Positions 33,895 through 46,262 of a stretch of DNA of 64,000 nt are shown here, piece by piece (the stretch's first letter is position 1; each line of letters starts with the position of its first letter). A program made the translations under genes and the position numbers. The DNA is from Spatholobus suberectus (lineage: Eukaryota; Streptophyta; Magnoliopsida; Fabales; Fabaceae), in assembly GCA_004329165.1 (NCBI GenBank), contig CM014735.1, positions 58,021,044-58,085,043 of the forward strand, given 5' to 3'. Under the pieces are notes generated by a model. That model worked only from the letters and a program-made list of their open reading frames with translations, was not told the DNA's origin and did no database searches.

Positions 33895-36800
33895 TCATGA
33901 AGCAGTCCCCTTGGACTCCTTCGTATCCAACTCATGTTCTGCTACCATTATGCATGAATCTGCTTCCAGAGATGAGACTGAGGTCTTGTCTTTGCTTGAA
34001 GGCTCCTTGGCTGAATTGAGCATTTCTGTTGTGCACTGCACATCTGGTGTTATCCCAACCTGATCTATGTCATGAAGGGCTGGTGATAGATATTTTGCAA
34101 CTGTGACAAAGAGGGCTGACCCATCATGAAGCTCAGTGACACTCTAAAATTTGAATGATACATACCACCATTAGCCAAGACATGACAAAAAATAGCCCTA
34201 TGTACTTTGGAATTGATTTTGATGCAAAAACAAAAATTGCTATGGAACCTTTCAATGACTGACCATCATTATGGTTTTTGACTATGCAGGGTTAACATTT
34301 GTTCATAAAATTGCAACATCATTAAAATAATAACATAATATGTATGAAGCACCAATACTATAATTTGTTTCACGTATCCATATCCAATATTGATACTCTT
34401 GGATACTTCACCAATACATATTGGTGAAGTATCCAAGCCTTTAAAAGAAATTATGAAAATCTAATACAGCTACATGAGACATAGAAGCATGTATAACATA
34501 GAAATATTGAAGCATTGTTCCTTGATTAACCAAAAATGGAAATTGTCCTCTTTATAGATGATTTCAATAAAGAAATGAGATTGATAGTACTATTCCTATT
34601 TGTAAGTAATTTATGATGACAATGATATATATACATATATATATATATATGTATGTATGTATTTGTTTTTAGTAATGTCCCAGCAGTATGGTTTTAATTA
34701 TGATTTGCAGAATTACAATTATATATTTATTATATTTTATAAATTTTTATACATATATAGATATATATCTTATATGTATTGTATCACACTATTGCCATAT
34801 CGGATACATATCATATCTGATACACGTATCATATCTATGCATGGTACATGCCTTTACAGTATGATCATTATATAACAATTAACCAAAAAAGAATAATGGT
34901 ACCTGAATCTTTCCTTTACCAAATGTTTTGTGCCCCACAAGAATAGCTCGACCGTTATCATGTAATGCCCCGGCTAAAATCTCGCTGGCACTTGCGCTTC
35001 CCTCGTTGACCTGTGAAGGATACAAAAATTTCAGTTCATTAAACTAGTAATGTCAGCAAAGGTAATTTTAATGCTTATGGAGAACCAAGATGAGGTTGGC
35101 TTAAACAAAGCATAGAAGTTTCATGTAGCTACATAGGTGAATGGTAAAAGATTCAGGGATTGAAGATGAGTTGTTGATTGTGAACCGTGCCAACTCTGGA
35201 GCATGGTCCAGGGAAACATACAGGAATCACATATAAGGGATGCAATAGGATTCATGTTAGGTTAGCTCTGATTGTTGGGATAGACTTAAATAATGAATAA
35301 AATTTGTTTTTCCTAACACTAACATACTTGGAAATATAAATCAGTATGAGTACAATACACTAAAAAGAATAACTATATCTATATGCAAATGTAACATCAA
35401 TTACTGAAGTTACTATTTTCTGGCATACTCAAATATTGTAGAATTAAAAGGCATGGTCAATGTTATTAAACAACTATAGTTAGTACTCACAATCACCACA
35501 AGTGGATCATGTGTTATAGCATGTCCATCAACCATATTAATGGGTAACATGTTCCCGTTTCTATCAATTGTATTCACTAGAGTCTCATCTCCATCTAACC
35601 ACATCTGTGCAACATCAAGGCCAGCTTTTACCAAACCACCCTGCAACAAAATTACAGGAAAAATGAGGAAAACGCTTCTAAGTTACTTTATTCTAAAGAC
35701 CAGGTAACAACACTATGTATGAAAGTTTCCATCAAAAAAGTGAATTACAGGATTGTTCCGTAGATCTAGTATGTATGAGTGTACTCCTTGATTTGCCATT
35801 TCCTGAATGGCATTCTTCATGTCTTCAGCAGCAGTCTGTCAATATGGAACAAGAAGAGTTTATGTGTAATGGAGAACAAAATGGTAGTTGGTTCAGATAT
35901 TCTCTCTTTTAACTATGCGCGTTTGGCCTAGTTTTTGCACAAATAATTATTTCTTGAGAAATGCTAGCAACACACTCTCTGACACACGTTTTTGAACACA
36001 CTCTTTCTTATTAGTTGAAATTTCTTGATAATTACAAAAATTTGTAAGTCTCACATCTTATTTAATAACTCTCACTTATGATTTTGTATTTTTTAATAAA
36101 TTTCAACCAATAATAGAATGTGTGTTAGAAGGGTATGTTAGAGAGTGTGTTGCTAGCACTTCTCTTATTTCTTTTGTCAGTTTTCCCGAGAAATCTTTCT
36201 ATTTTGAGGACAAAAGCTGTTACCAAATACATACTGGATACTGAACTGCAATTTTATTTGATAGCTTATTCTTTGCTAACCTGAGAGAAGGCTGACAATT
36301 TCACATATCCAGTTTTTGTCAGATGACCATCTGGGGATATATGAGGGATGATGGCACTTGATATTGGAGAGAGCTTGATATACTCCCTAGGAAGTTTGAC
36401 CTTCAAGTATATTATATCAGCAATAAAATGTTGTGAATTTAAGTTCAAATAAAACTGAAAGTGTTTGTTAGTTAAATGCTTAATTGCTTATGTATAAACA
36501 TAAGAACATAAACTAGAATAGAAGAAATAAGTTAACATTTCAAGAATCATAATCACTAAAATGTCTACATTACCTCTCGGATACAAGAGCCTGTCCCTGA
36601 GTCTTTGACCTGCACAACAATATTTTTAAATTAGTTTCTAGAAAGCTTGTAAGGAATGAAAGAGTAAAGCTATTTCCTAAATCACTCTTTATCATATACT
36701 AGTGTCCATTTTTTGATGAATGAGGGTTGAGACCCCACCCTCAGGAAAAAAACAAATGAAGGTGGAAAATTGAACTCTATCCAGTAAGAGACATCCAAAG

Positions 36801-39746
36801 TTTCAAAGGTAATCCAAGAAAACTTGTCTGAGGCATAGCTCAATAGTTCAAATAATGCTTGTATTAAAATTGGAAGTATGATAATTATACAATGAACCTT
36901 TACTGTAACAGTTGTTCCAGCATTCCCTCTGAGCCTTTGTGCTGCAGTTTCACTATCAATCCCATCAAGCCTCTCACCTGCAGAATCCAATTTTTTTTCA
37001 AACAAAAGAAAATCACACTTGTTTCACGTAAGAGATAAAATCTTTATTTCCTAGTAAAAAATTGTCTGACACCACCTGGAAATTTATGAAACGTGCAAAA
37101 CAGAAAATTGTTTAGAGTGCTTACGGAAGAGACACAGGATGAAATTATATTATGCCCCAAACCAAGATATGGTATTTTCCATGACATTTTTCTACACCAA
37201 TTCAATCTATGCAGTATTAAACATGCAAATTCTGGCATCTTTGCAAAAGTCATTTAATGGTTTTCAATGATAAACTACAGAAAACCAGATCTAAATAGCT
37301 TCATAAATAAGATGAAAAATATAGATACATGATCAGTACCATTTATCTCAATCAATTCATCTCCTTGATGTATACCAGCACGAGCAGCTGGACTGCCATC
37401 TATGCATGACAAAACAACCTGTGATTTCAATTTAAAAAAAATATATAATTAGAAAAATCAATACAGGTTCATTATCAGGTGATATTATTATTATTATTAT
37501 TATTATTACAATAAAAAATCATGGCAACACATACATGGTTCCATGACTGATATCTAGTTCTTGTTGCTGCCAATAGCATGATTAAATGACCTCAACACGG
37601 GTCAATAGCATAATTAAATGTCCTCAAAACGATGAGCATAAAATTTGAATGTGGTTGATTGCTGAAAATTATATGAAGTGTTCTTTGCAAGTCACTGACC
37701 AAATGTCCTGTTCTTGGTTCAACATTTATGAAGAGGCCCACTCCTTGTAAGTTCCCATCACTTCCAATTCTAAACCCTTGGTATTCCTGTAAGTAGGAAC
37801 CATTGTTAAACTCTAACCATAAAATATGACTTTAAAATAAACTTGTTGATCTAAGAATGGTATTATTTAAATAGTCTATTTCATATGGAAGCAACACACT
37901 AGAGTAGGCAACATAAATTATTATTGTATATTGGATCTGTGATCATCTTTCTAGAATAGGCAACATAAACTTTTTATGTTGAACAAGATAGTAAGATTAA
38001 GAATGCTGAAAAAGGAAATGTTAGTTGTACGACCTTTGGGCTGATAATTCGAGTGAAAGGATCTCCAAGGGTAGAAAGCATTCCACGGATTTTTGTGTAT
38101 GCTGCATCAGCTGAGTTCAGGGGAAACATTTCCACCATGGTTTGCTGCAACTTCAGATCCCAATCTACAAAAAAAAGAAGTACCTTTTATTATTGATCCA
38201 TGCAAATATATTTATATATCCTATTTTTATGCAAACAATTGTGGTGGAACTAATCATCAAGAAAAAGGTAAGAAATCAGAAATACCTTGATGATTAAATG
38301 TAGGATCAACAAATGTTTCTCGAATTAAACCCCATGCTTCCACAAGAGTTCTTTGAACTGCATTTACCTAGCAAACAAACCCTTTTCCACTCAGTACTGT
38401 TCATGTTGTAGTTATGAACAAAAAGTCAAAAACTCTGGAATTATCACAGATAGTTTGCTTAAAGCTCATTACTATTTTGCTTTAAATTTGTTCAGCATCA
38501 CAGCTTAGGTGCAAGCAAAATTCAAGTGGTAGGTGTACATTGCCAAATTTTCAACAAAAGTAGCATTGATTTATGAGTCCCTTCAAATTACCAAGCAAAA
38601 TGTCCTAGGCTTTTCATCTAGAAACATAAAAGTGATATATGTGTGTGATAAGAGAATGAGTAAACCATCAATTTGGTCCTAAAGTATTATCCTCTCTTCT
38701 CCTTAAAGAAATAAAATTATATAGTAATCCTCAAAGTATTGAATATCCATTTAGTGTCTAAATTAATATTTTTATTTATGTTTAGGGACTAATTTGAAAG
38801 ATTTTTTAATACTTGAAGAATTACTTAGCATGATTTCTAATTTTTGATAGATTACTTATACAATTTTTTATTTTTATTTTAAGGACTATTTAGAAAAGAA
38901 GGTAATACTTTAAAAATGGTTTATTCTAAGGGAATATAAACTAATAATCACATAAAGCTCAGCTAAGTAAAACTATAGATGATAAAAATAATTTATTTTT
39001 ATTACTTTATATAAATTTGTAAAATAAAAATAAAGTTAAAATAAATTGATAGTTATATCTTACTAACCAAAATATCCTCAAAATGTTAATTAAGCAATTA
39101 TTAAATATATTTTTTCATCAAAAATTACATTATAAATATGTTAAAAACCAGAAAAAATAAGCTATGTATTGACATTTTAAAACAGTTTTACATTATCATT
39201 TAATTAAAAACTACTATATATGGTAAGTTTGTTAGCTCTTACAATAACTACCTAAAAAGTTATAATTGGTTGACAATATAAAACTTTTTATCGTGACAGT
39301 GCATAATTATTAAACTCTAAAAATCATAAGAAATAAATACATTAATAATAACTTTAATAAAATTTTCTACTTTTAACATTTATGATCATATTTATATAAT
39401 CATAATATCCAAAAATAACCCATGAATAGAGAGAGAGAGAGTAAATGACCTCAGGTGCTCGTGAAACGGGAAAAGCAACGGTGAGGGACTCAGCTAGTGC
39501 CGCGGGCGAGTGGCAGAACACAGAGAACAACACCGCACCCGAAACGCCGAACGCAAAAGCACTTTTGCCCGCAGATTCAATCCACCCCTCTTTCCCACCG
39601 CACTGCACCCTCAACTTCCCCTCCTTCCTCTCACGTGTCCATGTCGGCAACCACAACCTACGAGGAAACAAAACTTCCCAACTGGGTTTTCCTAGTTTTA
39701 CTGGAATCGTGGCTCTAATATCCAAATTGCGACAAAGATTCTTCAT
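33895..39746 (-). CDS. CTPA: Chloroplast C-terminal processing peptidase (S41A), 12 exons, 501 aa
   Basis: Exons in coding order (plus-strand coordinates): 39450-39746, 38286-38367, 38034-38164, 37700-37786, 37340-37418, 36898-36977, 36574-36609, 36281-36400, 35749-35835, 35491-35640, 34903-35010, 33895-34143. They total 1,506 nt in one frame with GT-AG introns. Residues ~1-85 look like a bipartite transit peptide: a basic N-part, then a hydrophobic segment ending SPAALA before ESL, the thylakoid-lumen type. A PDZ domain lies at ~175-250 (GSPAARAGIHQGDELIEING). The S41 core contains DLRNNPGGLV, EGSASASEILAG and FGKGKIQS. Ser390 and Lys415 are 25 residues apart, as in the Ser-Lys dyad of the D1 processing protease. 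The family trims C-termini of lumenal or membrane proteins; CTPA2 matures photosystem II D1. I think this one is nearer the CTPA1/CTPA3 group, so its substrate is uncertain. Confidence 0.93.
34398..34437. repeat. 40-bp perfect palindrome in peptidase intron 11
   Basis: The arms CTTGGATACTTCACCAATA and its exact reverse complement are separated by only CA. It lies in the intron between the last two exons. A nearby stretch (34798-34831) carries more ATACGTATCA- and GGATACATATC-like palindromic words. Confidence 0.9.
34628..34660. repeat. TA/TATG microsatellite in peptidase intron
   Basis: A mixed TA and TATG dinucleotide/tetranucleotide run in the last intron of the peptidase gene. Confidence 0.8.
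35956..36164. mobile_element. Mutator-type MITE, family GAGAAATGCTAGCAACAC, copy 2, in peptidase intron 8
   Basis: The left end GAGAAATGCTAGCAACACAC and right end GTGTGTTGCTAGCACTTCTC are near-perfect inverted repeats. A perfect 9-bp target duplication, TTATTTCTT, lies at 35947-35955 and 36165-36173, which assigns the family to the Mutator superfamily. Of the three copies in this window it has the best preserved ends, so it is probably the youngest. Confidence 0.9.
38655..38945. mobile_element. Foldback MITE in peptidase intron 1
   Basis: The left part (TAAACCATCAATTTGGTCCT, then AAAGTATTA) is matched by an inverse on the right (TAATACTTTAAAAATGGTTTA). A clear target duplication was not found. 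It resembles Mutator-type MITEs with GGTCC-rich ends. Confidence 0.5.
39158..39318. mobile_element. Short MITE-like repeat (TTGACTTTTATAATAATTA family), copy 3, in peptidase intron 1
   Basis: It contains GGTAAGTTTGTTAGCTCTTA and ends ACTTTTTATCGTGACAGTGC. It aligns with the copies at 15668, 28128 and 63430. Confidence 0.6.
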
Positions 39747-40533
39747 TTCCCCTTTCTTAAAATTTTTTGCAGCTTAATTAATGGTAGTATTAGAAAGGAG
39801 ACTGGGAGAGAATAACTTCAATGTTCGATCGGTGTTGGTCGTGACCGTTAAGTTGTGTATCATGTGCGTTGTTAAACTTGGGTGTGGACCCCACTTGAAT
39901 CTCTTTCAGTTGTGGCTATGCTTTGTCATAGATCCTCTGCGCATGCGTGTACGTATCTAAGTTCAAGAAAAATCAATTCTTTTATTTTTTTTTATGGTAG
40001 ATTATAGGGTACATGAGAGTAGAAGCTTGTGTACGCCACACAAGGTAATGTGACCTAGTATTTTAGGTTACAACTTACAAGGGTTTTTAATATTTAATTT
40101 CAGTCCTTCTTCGTTTTTTACAAAAAAAGGTATATTTTAATATAATATTTTTTTGATTGAGTATTTTAATATAATTTTACTATTAAGTCCTTTACATTTA
40201 ACATAAGGATTTTCTTTTGAAGATTTACGTAAGGATTATTATAAATGTTTCTCTTCATTTGAATTTTTATCCTCATTTTTTATTTCCCTTTTCTTTTTCC
40301 ATGAGGCCATTTCCAATTCAGAATCTATCTTTTTAATTCTTTGCACATTTTAAATGAGTTTCACCATTACTCATAACTTATTCTTACTTTTTATAATTTA
40401 AACAACTATTCTCTTCAATCCAATATTTACTTTTTAACTTTTTACACATCTTGAATGAGTTCCATTATTATATATCACCTTCAATCCATTATTGTATCTC
40501 ATGAATGCATCTTATTTTTAACTTTTTTTATAA
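39747..40533. other. Upstream region of the peptidase gene, then AT-rich DNA
   Basis: The first 250 bases upstream of the minus-strand ATG are GC-richer and presumably hold its promoter and leader. No clear TATA box was identified. Beyond about 40,000 the DNA is AT-rich and featureless. Confidence 0.4.
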
Positions 40534-40926
40534 CTTAAATATATTTCTAGTTCCTATAATATACCCATTTTATGCTTTTAGTTCCTATAAAATTTTTCTT
40601 ATGGTTTTAATCTCTATAAAATTTTATTTTACGATTATAGTCCTTGTTACTATTCACTGATGACGTGTTACCGTTCACTAATGACACGTCAACTATCTAT
40701 TGAACAACGAACTTGATATTTCTTAAATAATAGAAACTAAAATGAATATATTCTAATATAAGAAGGATCAATATCAAAAGTTTACAATTTTATGAGGACT
40801 AAAAAAAATTGTTAAGGACTAGAATTGTAAAACAAAAATTTTATAGGGACCAAAATTATAAAAAAAAAAATTATAAGGATTAAAGCATAAAACTAGTATA
40901 TTATAGGGATTAGAAACATATTTAAG
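40534..40926. mobile_element. Foldback MITE (Mutator-like), 393 bp, ~110-bp arms
   Basis: The left arm starts CTTAAATATATTTCTAGTTC and runs through TATGCTTTTAGTTCCTATAA. The right arm is its inverse, ending GATTAGAAACATATTTAAG. Long arms and a unique centre suggest a Mutator-type foldback. The target duplication is not convincing. Confidence 0.65.
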
Positions 40927-43402
40927 CCTTTATTTATTATATAAATATTATCTATTGTTAAAAGTTAGATTATTGGATCCCCTAACAGTGTTAAGCACTT
41001 ATGCTTAACAAACTGCACTTCCAATGCATGTCCAACGGTTGCTTTTAATAAGCACCGTTCTTATCTGAATAAGAACCCCTTTAAGAAGCAAATAGGGATG
41101 TCCTAATATCATTTATGATGTTTATAACTTTTTCTCTCTATTTTTTTTTTTTCTTTTTATTTCTCTCTTTTTTTTCCCACTCTATTCCACCCGAAAATAG
41201 GGTAAACTTTTATTATTTTCCTGTATATAAAGGCGTAGATGAAGTCTTTAATGGGTAAGCATTTTATTTTCTTCTCTTTTTCATTGTTTTGTTGTCGTTT
41301 TGAGATGGATAAAATCTGCTTCTACATAATTCGGCAAGGTTGCTATATTTTTTGTACATCCTCTTTTCGGTCTCTACGGCACAGGATGATTACGAAAAGA
41401 ATTAACTAAATGTAGATTGCACAAATGAAAACAACAAATAAAATGGTGATCAAGAAGTATGAAAGTGTGCAAAAGTAAGAGAGTATAACACGCAGGACAG
41501 AATTGAGCACCTACAAACAAAATGGGTACGATCATCTATCCAAACTCTAGCGGATTTGCTCCCAACCACAGTGGTCTCCCTATTTATTTTGCACTTGATA
41601 AATATTATGAGGAAACCTACTATTGCCCTTATAAGTGACAAATCTAAGCCGTTTAACAAAACATATAACGATGGAGCCTTAGCTTGTGTGCGGTGTGACT
41701 TGTGTACCTTATCCATTGCCTTATTTTATATAAACAAGAAAGGAAAAGATTCAACTGACTTACTCCTTTACACGTAACAACAGGGGCTGTGGGTTGAATC
41801 TCGAATCAATGATGAATCCAAACAAGTCATTTTCGATCGGCTTGGTTCTTTATTCTTCTTTTAATTTTTTCGTGGCCCGTAATGAAAAACTCATCTACAA
41901 CTCATCGTACTCGGTTTATACTTTCTAGTTTGTCTACAATGGTCTATTATTTGTGTGACCATCAATTAATGGTCCTTATAATTTTACAGCTGATAGGAGG
42001 TTTGTTCCTATTTTAAGGTATTTAATATATATTTTTTTATTCTAACAAGGGCCTAATGGCCAAATTTTAAGGTATTTAATATTATGCCCCCAGTATGTAT
42101 TATTTACTATTTAGTCCACATTGTTTGGACTGAAATGCAGTTGTTAAATTAGCTGAACTATGTGGCTTATAACCTGAGGATTTGGTTCGATTGAAAAGTG
42201 CGTGGGTAAAGGGAAGTTGAAAGCTAAAAAGTAAAAACATTGAAGGTATCTTTGGTGTTCTTGTGGTATTGTACATCATGATTTTAAAACAAGGTCCACA
42301 GCCTTAATTGCAGCCACAATGTCAAGGTTTTTAGACTTACCTGTTCACAATTACAGCTGCAATTTTTTCATAATTTTTTGCGATGTCAAAGATCATGATG
42401 AAATTGCAACTGCATCCACAATTTAAAATCATGTTGTACATTAAACCTTCGTTGTGTGTTTTTGGTGTCCTAATAGTAGCAGGTTATCAGATGTTTGATT
42501 GTTTAATATATCTATTAGTATAATACGTGGGGTTTGGAAAATTGCGTTGCCTCTATTTTGTTGCCCGATAGTGAGTAAGAAGTAAAAGAAAATTATTTAT
42601 AACGTCAGACAGTAGAGATAAATTAATTTTGAGGATGAGAATGCATACAAATAAAGTGAGCAAACAATGCACCCAGTGTGATAATGTTTATGGATTTGCT
42701 GCACTTGGCGAGGAAGAAAAAAATGATTTTGGTACTGCACAAATTAAAAGGATAAGTTTTGGACTTGCTGACATATGTTGATTTTGATAAAATTTTATGG
42801 TTAAAAGTTATATGTATAATGTGAAAGATTTGTCTTAGTTTTGAGTACGTCAATATATAGGTGCTGTAAGTGGCGGAGCTATATATATGTGTTGGAATGA
42901 CTGGAGCGATGGCCACCTTATTTTTTTCCCCTAAAAAATGTTTGGTCAAGATCCACTACTGCCTACTGGACTGGAGTAGATTTTGCCATTTTGGAACTTG
43001 AGAAATAAATAGTTATTTAGTAATATTTGCTATTTAGAGGTGGTCTGGTGTGTAAAAACGGTTGAATTGAAGACTAAAAGAATGTTAGAATCAAATCAGA
43101 ATTTGGTGGAATATTAAATTGTTAGAAGTGCGACGGGGAAATGGAAGGCTCCTTTGCAAATTATATTGAAAGTGACATGTGTAAGGTAATTGACATGAAA
43201 CATGTATAAAAGAAATTTTCATTAAGTATTCGAACATGAAATTTTTTGAAGGTTAGTTAATGTAAAAGAATATAAAATTTTGATGTATGACATTTTTATT
43301 AATTTAATTATTTGAATATTTTGAAGGGAGGAAGAACATGAATTTGAGGGGATGGATATGGAGATGAAGTGGAGAACAGAGACCTTGTTACATTAACGCC
43401 TG
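40927..43402. other. Intergenic with one foldback repeat, no gene
   Basis: No coding region is supported; small frames at 41450-41716 (minus), 41556-41777 (plus) and 42623-42949 (minus) show no domain. A foldback element lies at 42271-42440. Confidence 0.6.
42271..42440. mobile_element. Foldback MITE, 170 bp
   Basis: The ends GTACATCATGATTTTAAA and TTTAAAATCATGTTGTAC are inverted repeats. Inside, TTGCAGCCAC and GTGGATGCAGTTGCAATT-type words also pair. No transposase. Confidence 0.6.
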
Positions 43403-43627
43403 ATGAGTTTAGGCGTTGCAGTTAGTCTAGAAAATGCATGTTTCTTTTACAATGAGTATAAGAAGGTTAATGGTTTTGGTATAAGGAGAAGCAAGCTTGG
43501 GCGCATCGAAAAGAAGGAAACTGTGTGGGTGAAATTTGTTTGCAAGAGGCAAGGTTACTCAAAGCATGAATATCTTAATTTGGCTAACTATAAAATGGAT
43601 ATGTTCCGGGTCCCTATGGTTACTTAA
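43403..43627 (+). pseudogene. FAR1-type DNA-binding domain fragment
   Basis: The 74-codon open frame contains SLENACFFYNEYKKVNGFGI, then RRSKLGR, then VWVKFVCKRQGYS. This is the pattern of the FAR1 DNA-binding domain (acidic/aliphatic start, A-x-x-FYNEYA-x-x-GF-x-x-R, later V-x-FVC-x-x-x-GY). The family derives from Mutator-like transposases and includes FHY3/FAR1 transcription factors. Nothing resembling the MULE transposase core or SWIM zinc finger follows, and upstream codons contain stops, so this is a truncated gene or transposon remnant. It could also be one exon of a damaged gene. Confidence 0.55.
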
Positions 43628-44419
43628 GTAAACAAATAAAATAAACACGCTACTTCAATGCTACTAGGTCTAATTATTTGACTATAGTTCAACATTTCTC
43701 ATGACTTGAGAACCATCCTCTTATATACCAAGACTTGTGTAGGCATGAAACATGAGATCATGAATGCAATTAGTTAATAGCAGAGACGACAAATTATAGT
43801 ATTACCCTCAGTGTAACTTCCCATGCATCATCATACAAGAAACACCATTTTGACTCAATAAGAGTCCTATAAGTAAGTCTAACAAGCAAAAACAGAAAAC
43901 ACAACTCTTTATCTCTACACACTTTATCTTCTCTTGCAAACACTGACTTGAACATAAGTGTCTTTACAAGTACCCCATTGGAGCTTGGCTTGCAGAGGAC
44001 CATTTTCAACTTCTTGAGTGTGCCTCGAATATTCTTTGTCTTTGGATGATGCTGAACGTTTGGCATCATTTGTGGGAACGATTCACTTACAATCGTTCAC
44101 GTTATGTACCATCCCACACGACAAGTTTTTCAACTTCATTAACTTATGGTCAATCTTACAGGAGAAAGATCCCCTATTCTTGAGAATGACCACGACCACA
44201 TTATCATTGATCCTAATCCAGGCTTGTCGATGAGCCAAGAATCCCTACGTCATTAGTTTAAGCCAACAACGCAACCTTGGAGAAAGAAGAGATTGTCAAG
44301 ATCATCAATGAGTAAGATACGATTATACACACACAAAGCTAGAGGATCCAACATCTCAAACAACAAGGGGAAATGAATGCCAGATTACTAAAATCTTAAA
44401 ATAAGCAGACCGATGAGCC
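43628..44419. other. Intergenic, possibly retroelement leader
   Basis: No supported gene. Sequence composition changes toward that of the gag remnant downstream, so part may be the 5' portion of the same gypsy element. Confidence 0.4.
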
Positions 44420-45780
44420 ATCAAAGCCTTTTATGACTTGTTAGGTTCACAAACACCATTACGACTACCTTACCCATATGCTAAACCTTTACAACCAATC
44501 TATCTAACGACAGTCTTTGGCAGATCTCATACTCCTTCCCCTTTCTGGAGCCACCTATGTCAAAGAAAAGATATTGACTATGAACCAACCTTTATTTGAA
44601 CAAATATTTATGTCTATAATACCTGAGAACCTTGAATAGTTCTTAGTGATGAAGCAGTATAGCGGTTCAAGAGATTTGATGGAGCATTTAGATGTATTTG
44701 ACTTCATGTTTATGCATAGAGAAGCTAAAGGCCTCACAATGTGTCAAGTATTCCCCTTAACCCTAAAGAAAATCCCTTTAAGGTGGTATCAAACCTTCTC
44801 GACAAGATCGATAAACACTTGGGGAGAGTTAAAGCATAAATTCACAAACTACTTTCCAATGAGAAAGATACGACCAAAGACAGAAGCGACCTTAACGAGC
44901 TATCCAACAAAAACCTAGGGAACCACTAAAAGAGTACATCAATAGATTCAATCAAGAAGCCTTACAGGTGAAAGGACTGAAGTCAAGAGAGTATAACTCC
45001 ATTTTAGTAAGGATAACTTGTTTCTCAAAACCCTGTTTCATACTTCACTTGTTGAACAGAGGCCTGGAACCATGGAATACTTTCTTATAAGGTCAGCCAA
45101 ATACATCAACTTGGAGGAAGAAACTAGGGTTTGACAAATGAAAAATGCCCTAGTTAAGTAAGGAAAAATAAGACTGACAAGGGTGATAAGAGTCATTTTG
45201 TTTAGGATGAACCATGATCCCCCAGTGAGTAGATTTGTTAGTTACACCTTGCTAAACTCGTTGCAGGTTTGCGTCTTGAATGAGGTATATAATTTAAAGT
45301 TTTGAGATGTAGAGATCATGAGACCCGTGTCGATCAAAGTCTAGCTCGAGACTGACAAGTCCAAATATTGTCAATTCCATTGATCTCCAGGACATGACAT
45401 GGTTGATTGTGTCCAAGTGAAGATGTAATTGAAGGCCTCATTCATAAAGGCAGTTATCTAGATACACAAATGGGAGAAAAAAAGGAAGGATCCATCACCG
45501 TCACTCTAGCCCCTAAGATCGACATTCCTACAGCCAAAGCTCTTTTAGGCACATTGGCAAGCAAAGAGGATGTTGTCCTTCTCCTTGACCATTAGAGCGC
45601 ATGAACAAAAGCCCTGGACAACATTGTCAGGAAGATAACTTGGCAAAAGCCCTTCACAATCCAAGTACAACATTATATACTCCATTACAAAAGGATTTGT
45701 AGTGGGATGAAGATACAATGCAACTGGAAGAAAAAAAAAGGCTCACTAAGAGATGCTAGTGCTTGCCAAAGAAAGAAACA
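44420..45780 (+). pseudogene. Broken Ty3/gypsy retrotransposon gag
   Basis: The best frame, 44646-44918, carries YSGSRDLMEHLDVFDFMFMH and FPLTLKKIPLRWYQTF followed by STRSINTWGELKHKF, the hallmark of plant gypsy gag (LTR-retrotransposon gag/UBN2-like domain). The same frame continues upstream across a TAG at about 44638-44640. Downstream, homology shifts frame: NQEALQVKG-like and SAKYINLEEETR-like segments, then CQFH and GHDMVDC from a degenerate zinc-knuckle/linker region, and PKIDIPTAKALLGTLASK at 45513-45566. At least several frameshifts and stops are present, so it is not translatable. Protease, reverse transcriptase and integrase were not found. Confidence 0.8.
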
Positions 45781-45799
45781 CTACCTAAAGTCTTTCATC

Positions 45800-46262
45800 T
45801 AAGAAAAATCTAATTTGCTTCTTGAATGATGACTTCGACACTACCATCCCTAAGCACAATGACCTACATAAATCACTTCCTTCGTGATAAACTAGAAAAA
45901 TATATTCTGCTATAAACATAAGAAATTTCATAGATTTTACATAGCCTCAAACAACACCAAAACAATTTCCAACCACATCCAACGCATATATATCTAACAC
46001 TTCTTTTTTATGCCTCGCATGCATGCATGCGCATAAACACACACACAAAGAAAGAGAGTTGGCTCAAGAAAATCTAATTTCCTTCTTGAATGATGACTTC
46101 AGCACTACCATCCCCAAGCATAACAACCTACTCAAATCACTTCCTTCATGACAAACTAGAAAAATATATTCTGCCATAAACACATGAAATTTCATAGCTT
46201 TTACATAGCCTCAAACAACATCAAAACAATTTCCAACCACATCTAACACATATATATCTCAA
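45800..46262. repeat. Direct duplication, ~200-bp copies, 265 bp apart
   Basis: The sequences at about 45801-46000 and 46066-46262 are near-identical, sharing TTCTTGAATGATGACTTC, AAACTAGAAAAATATATTCT and CATAGCCTCAAACAACA. They are separated by a short GCATGCATGC and ACAC-rich segment. It lies directly behind the gag remnant. Confidence 0.8.
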
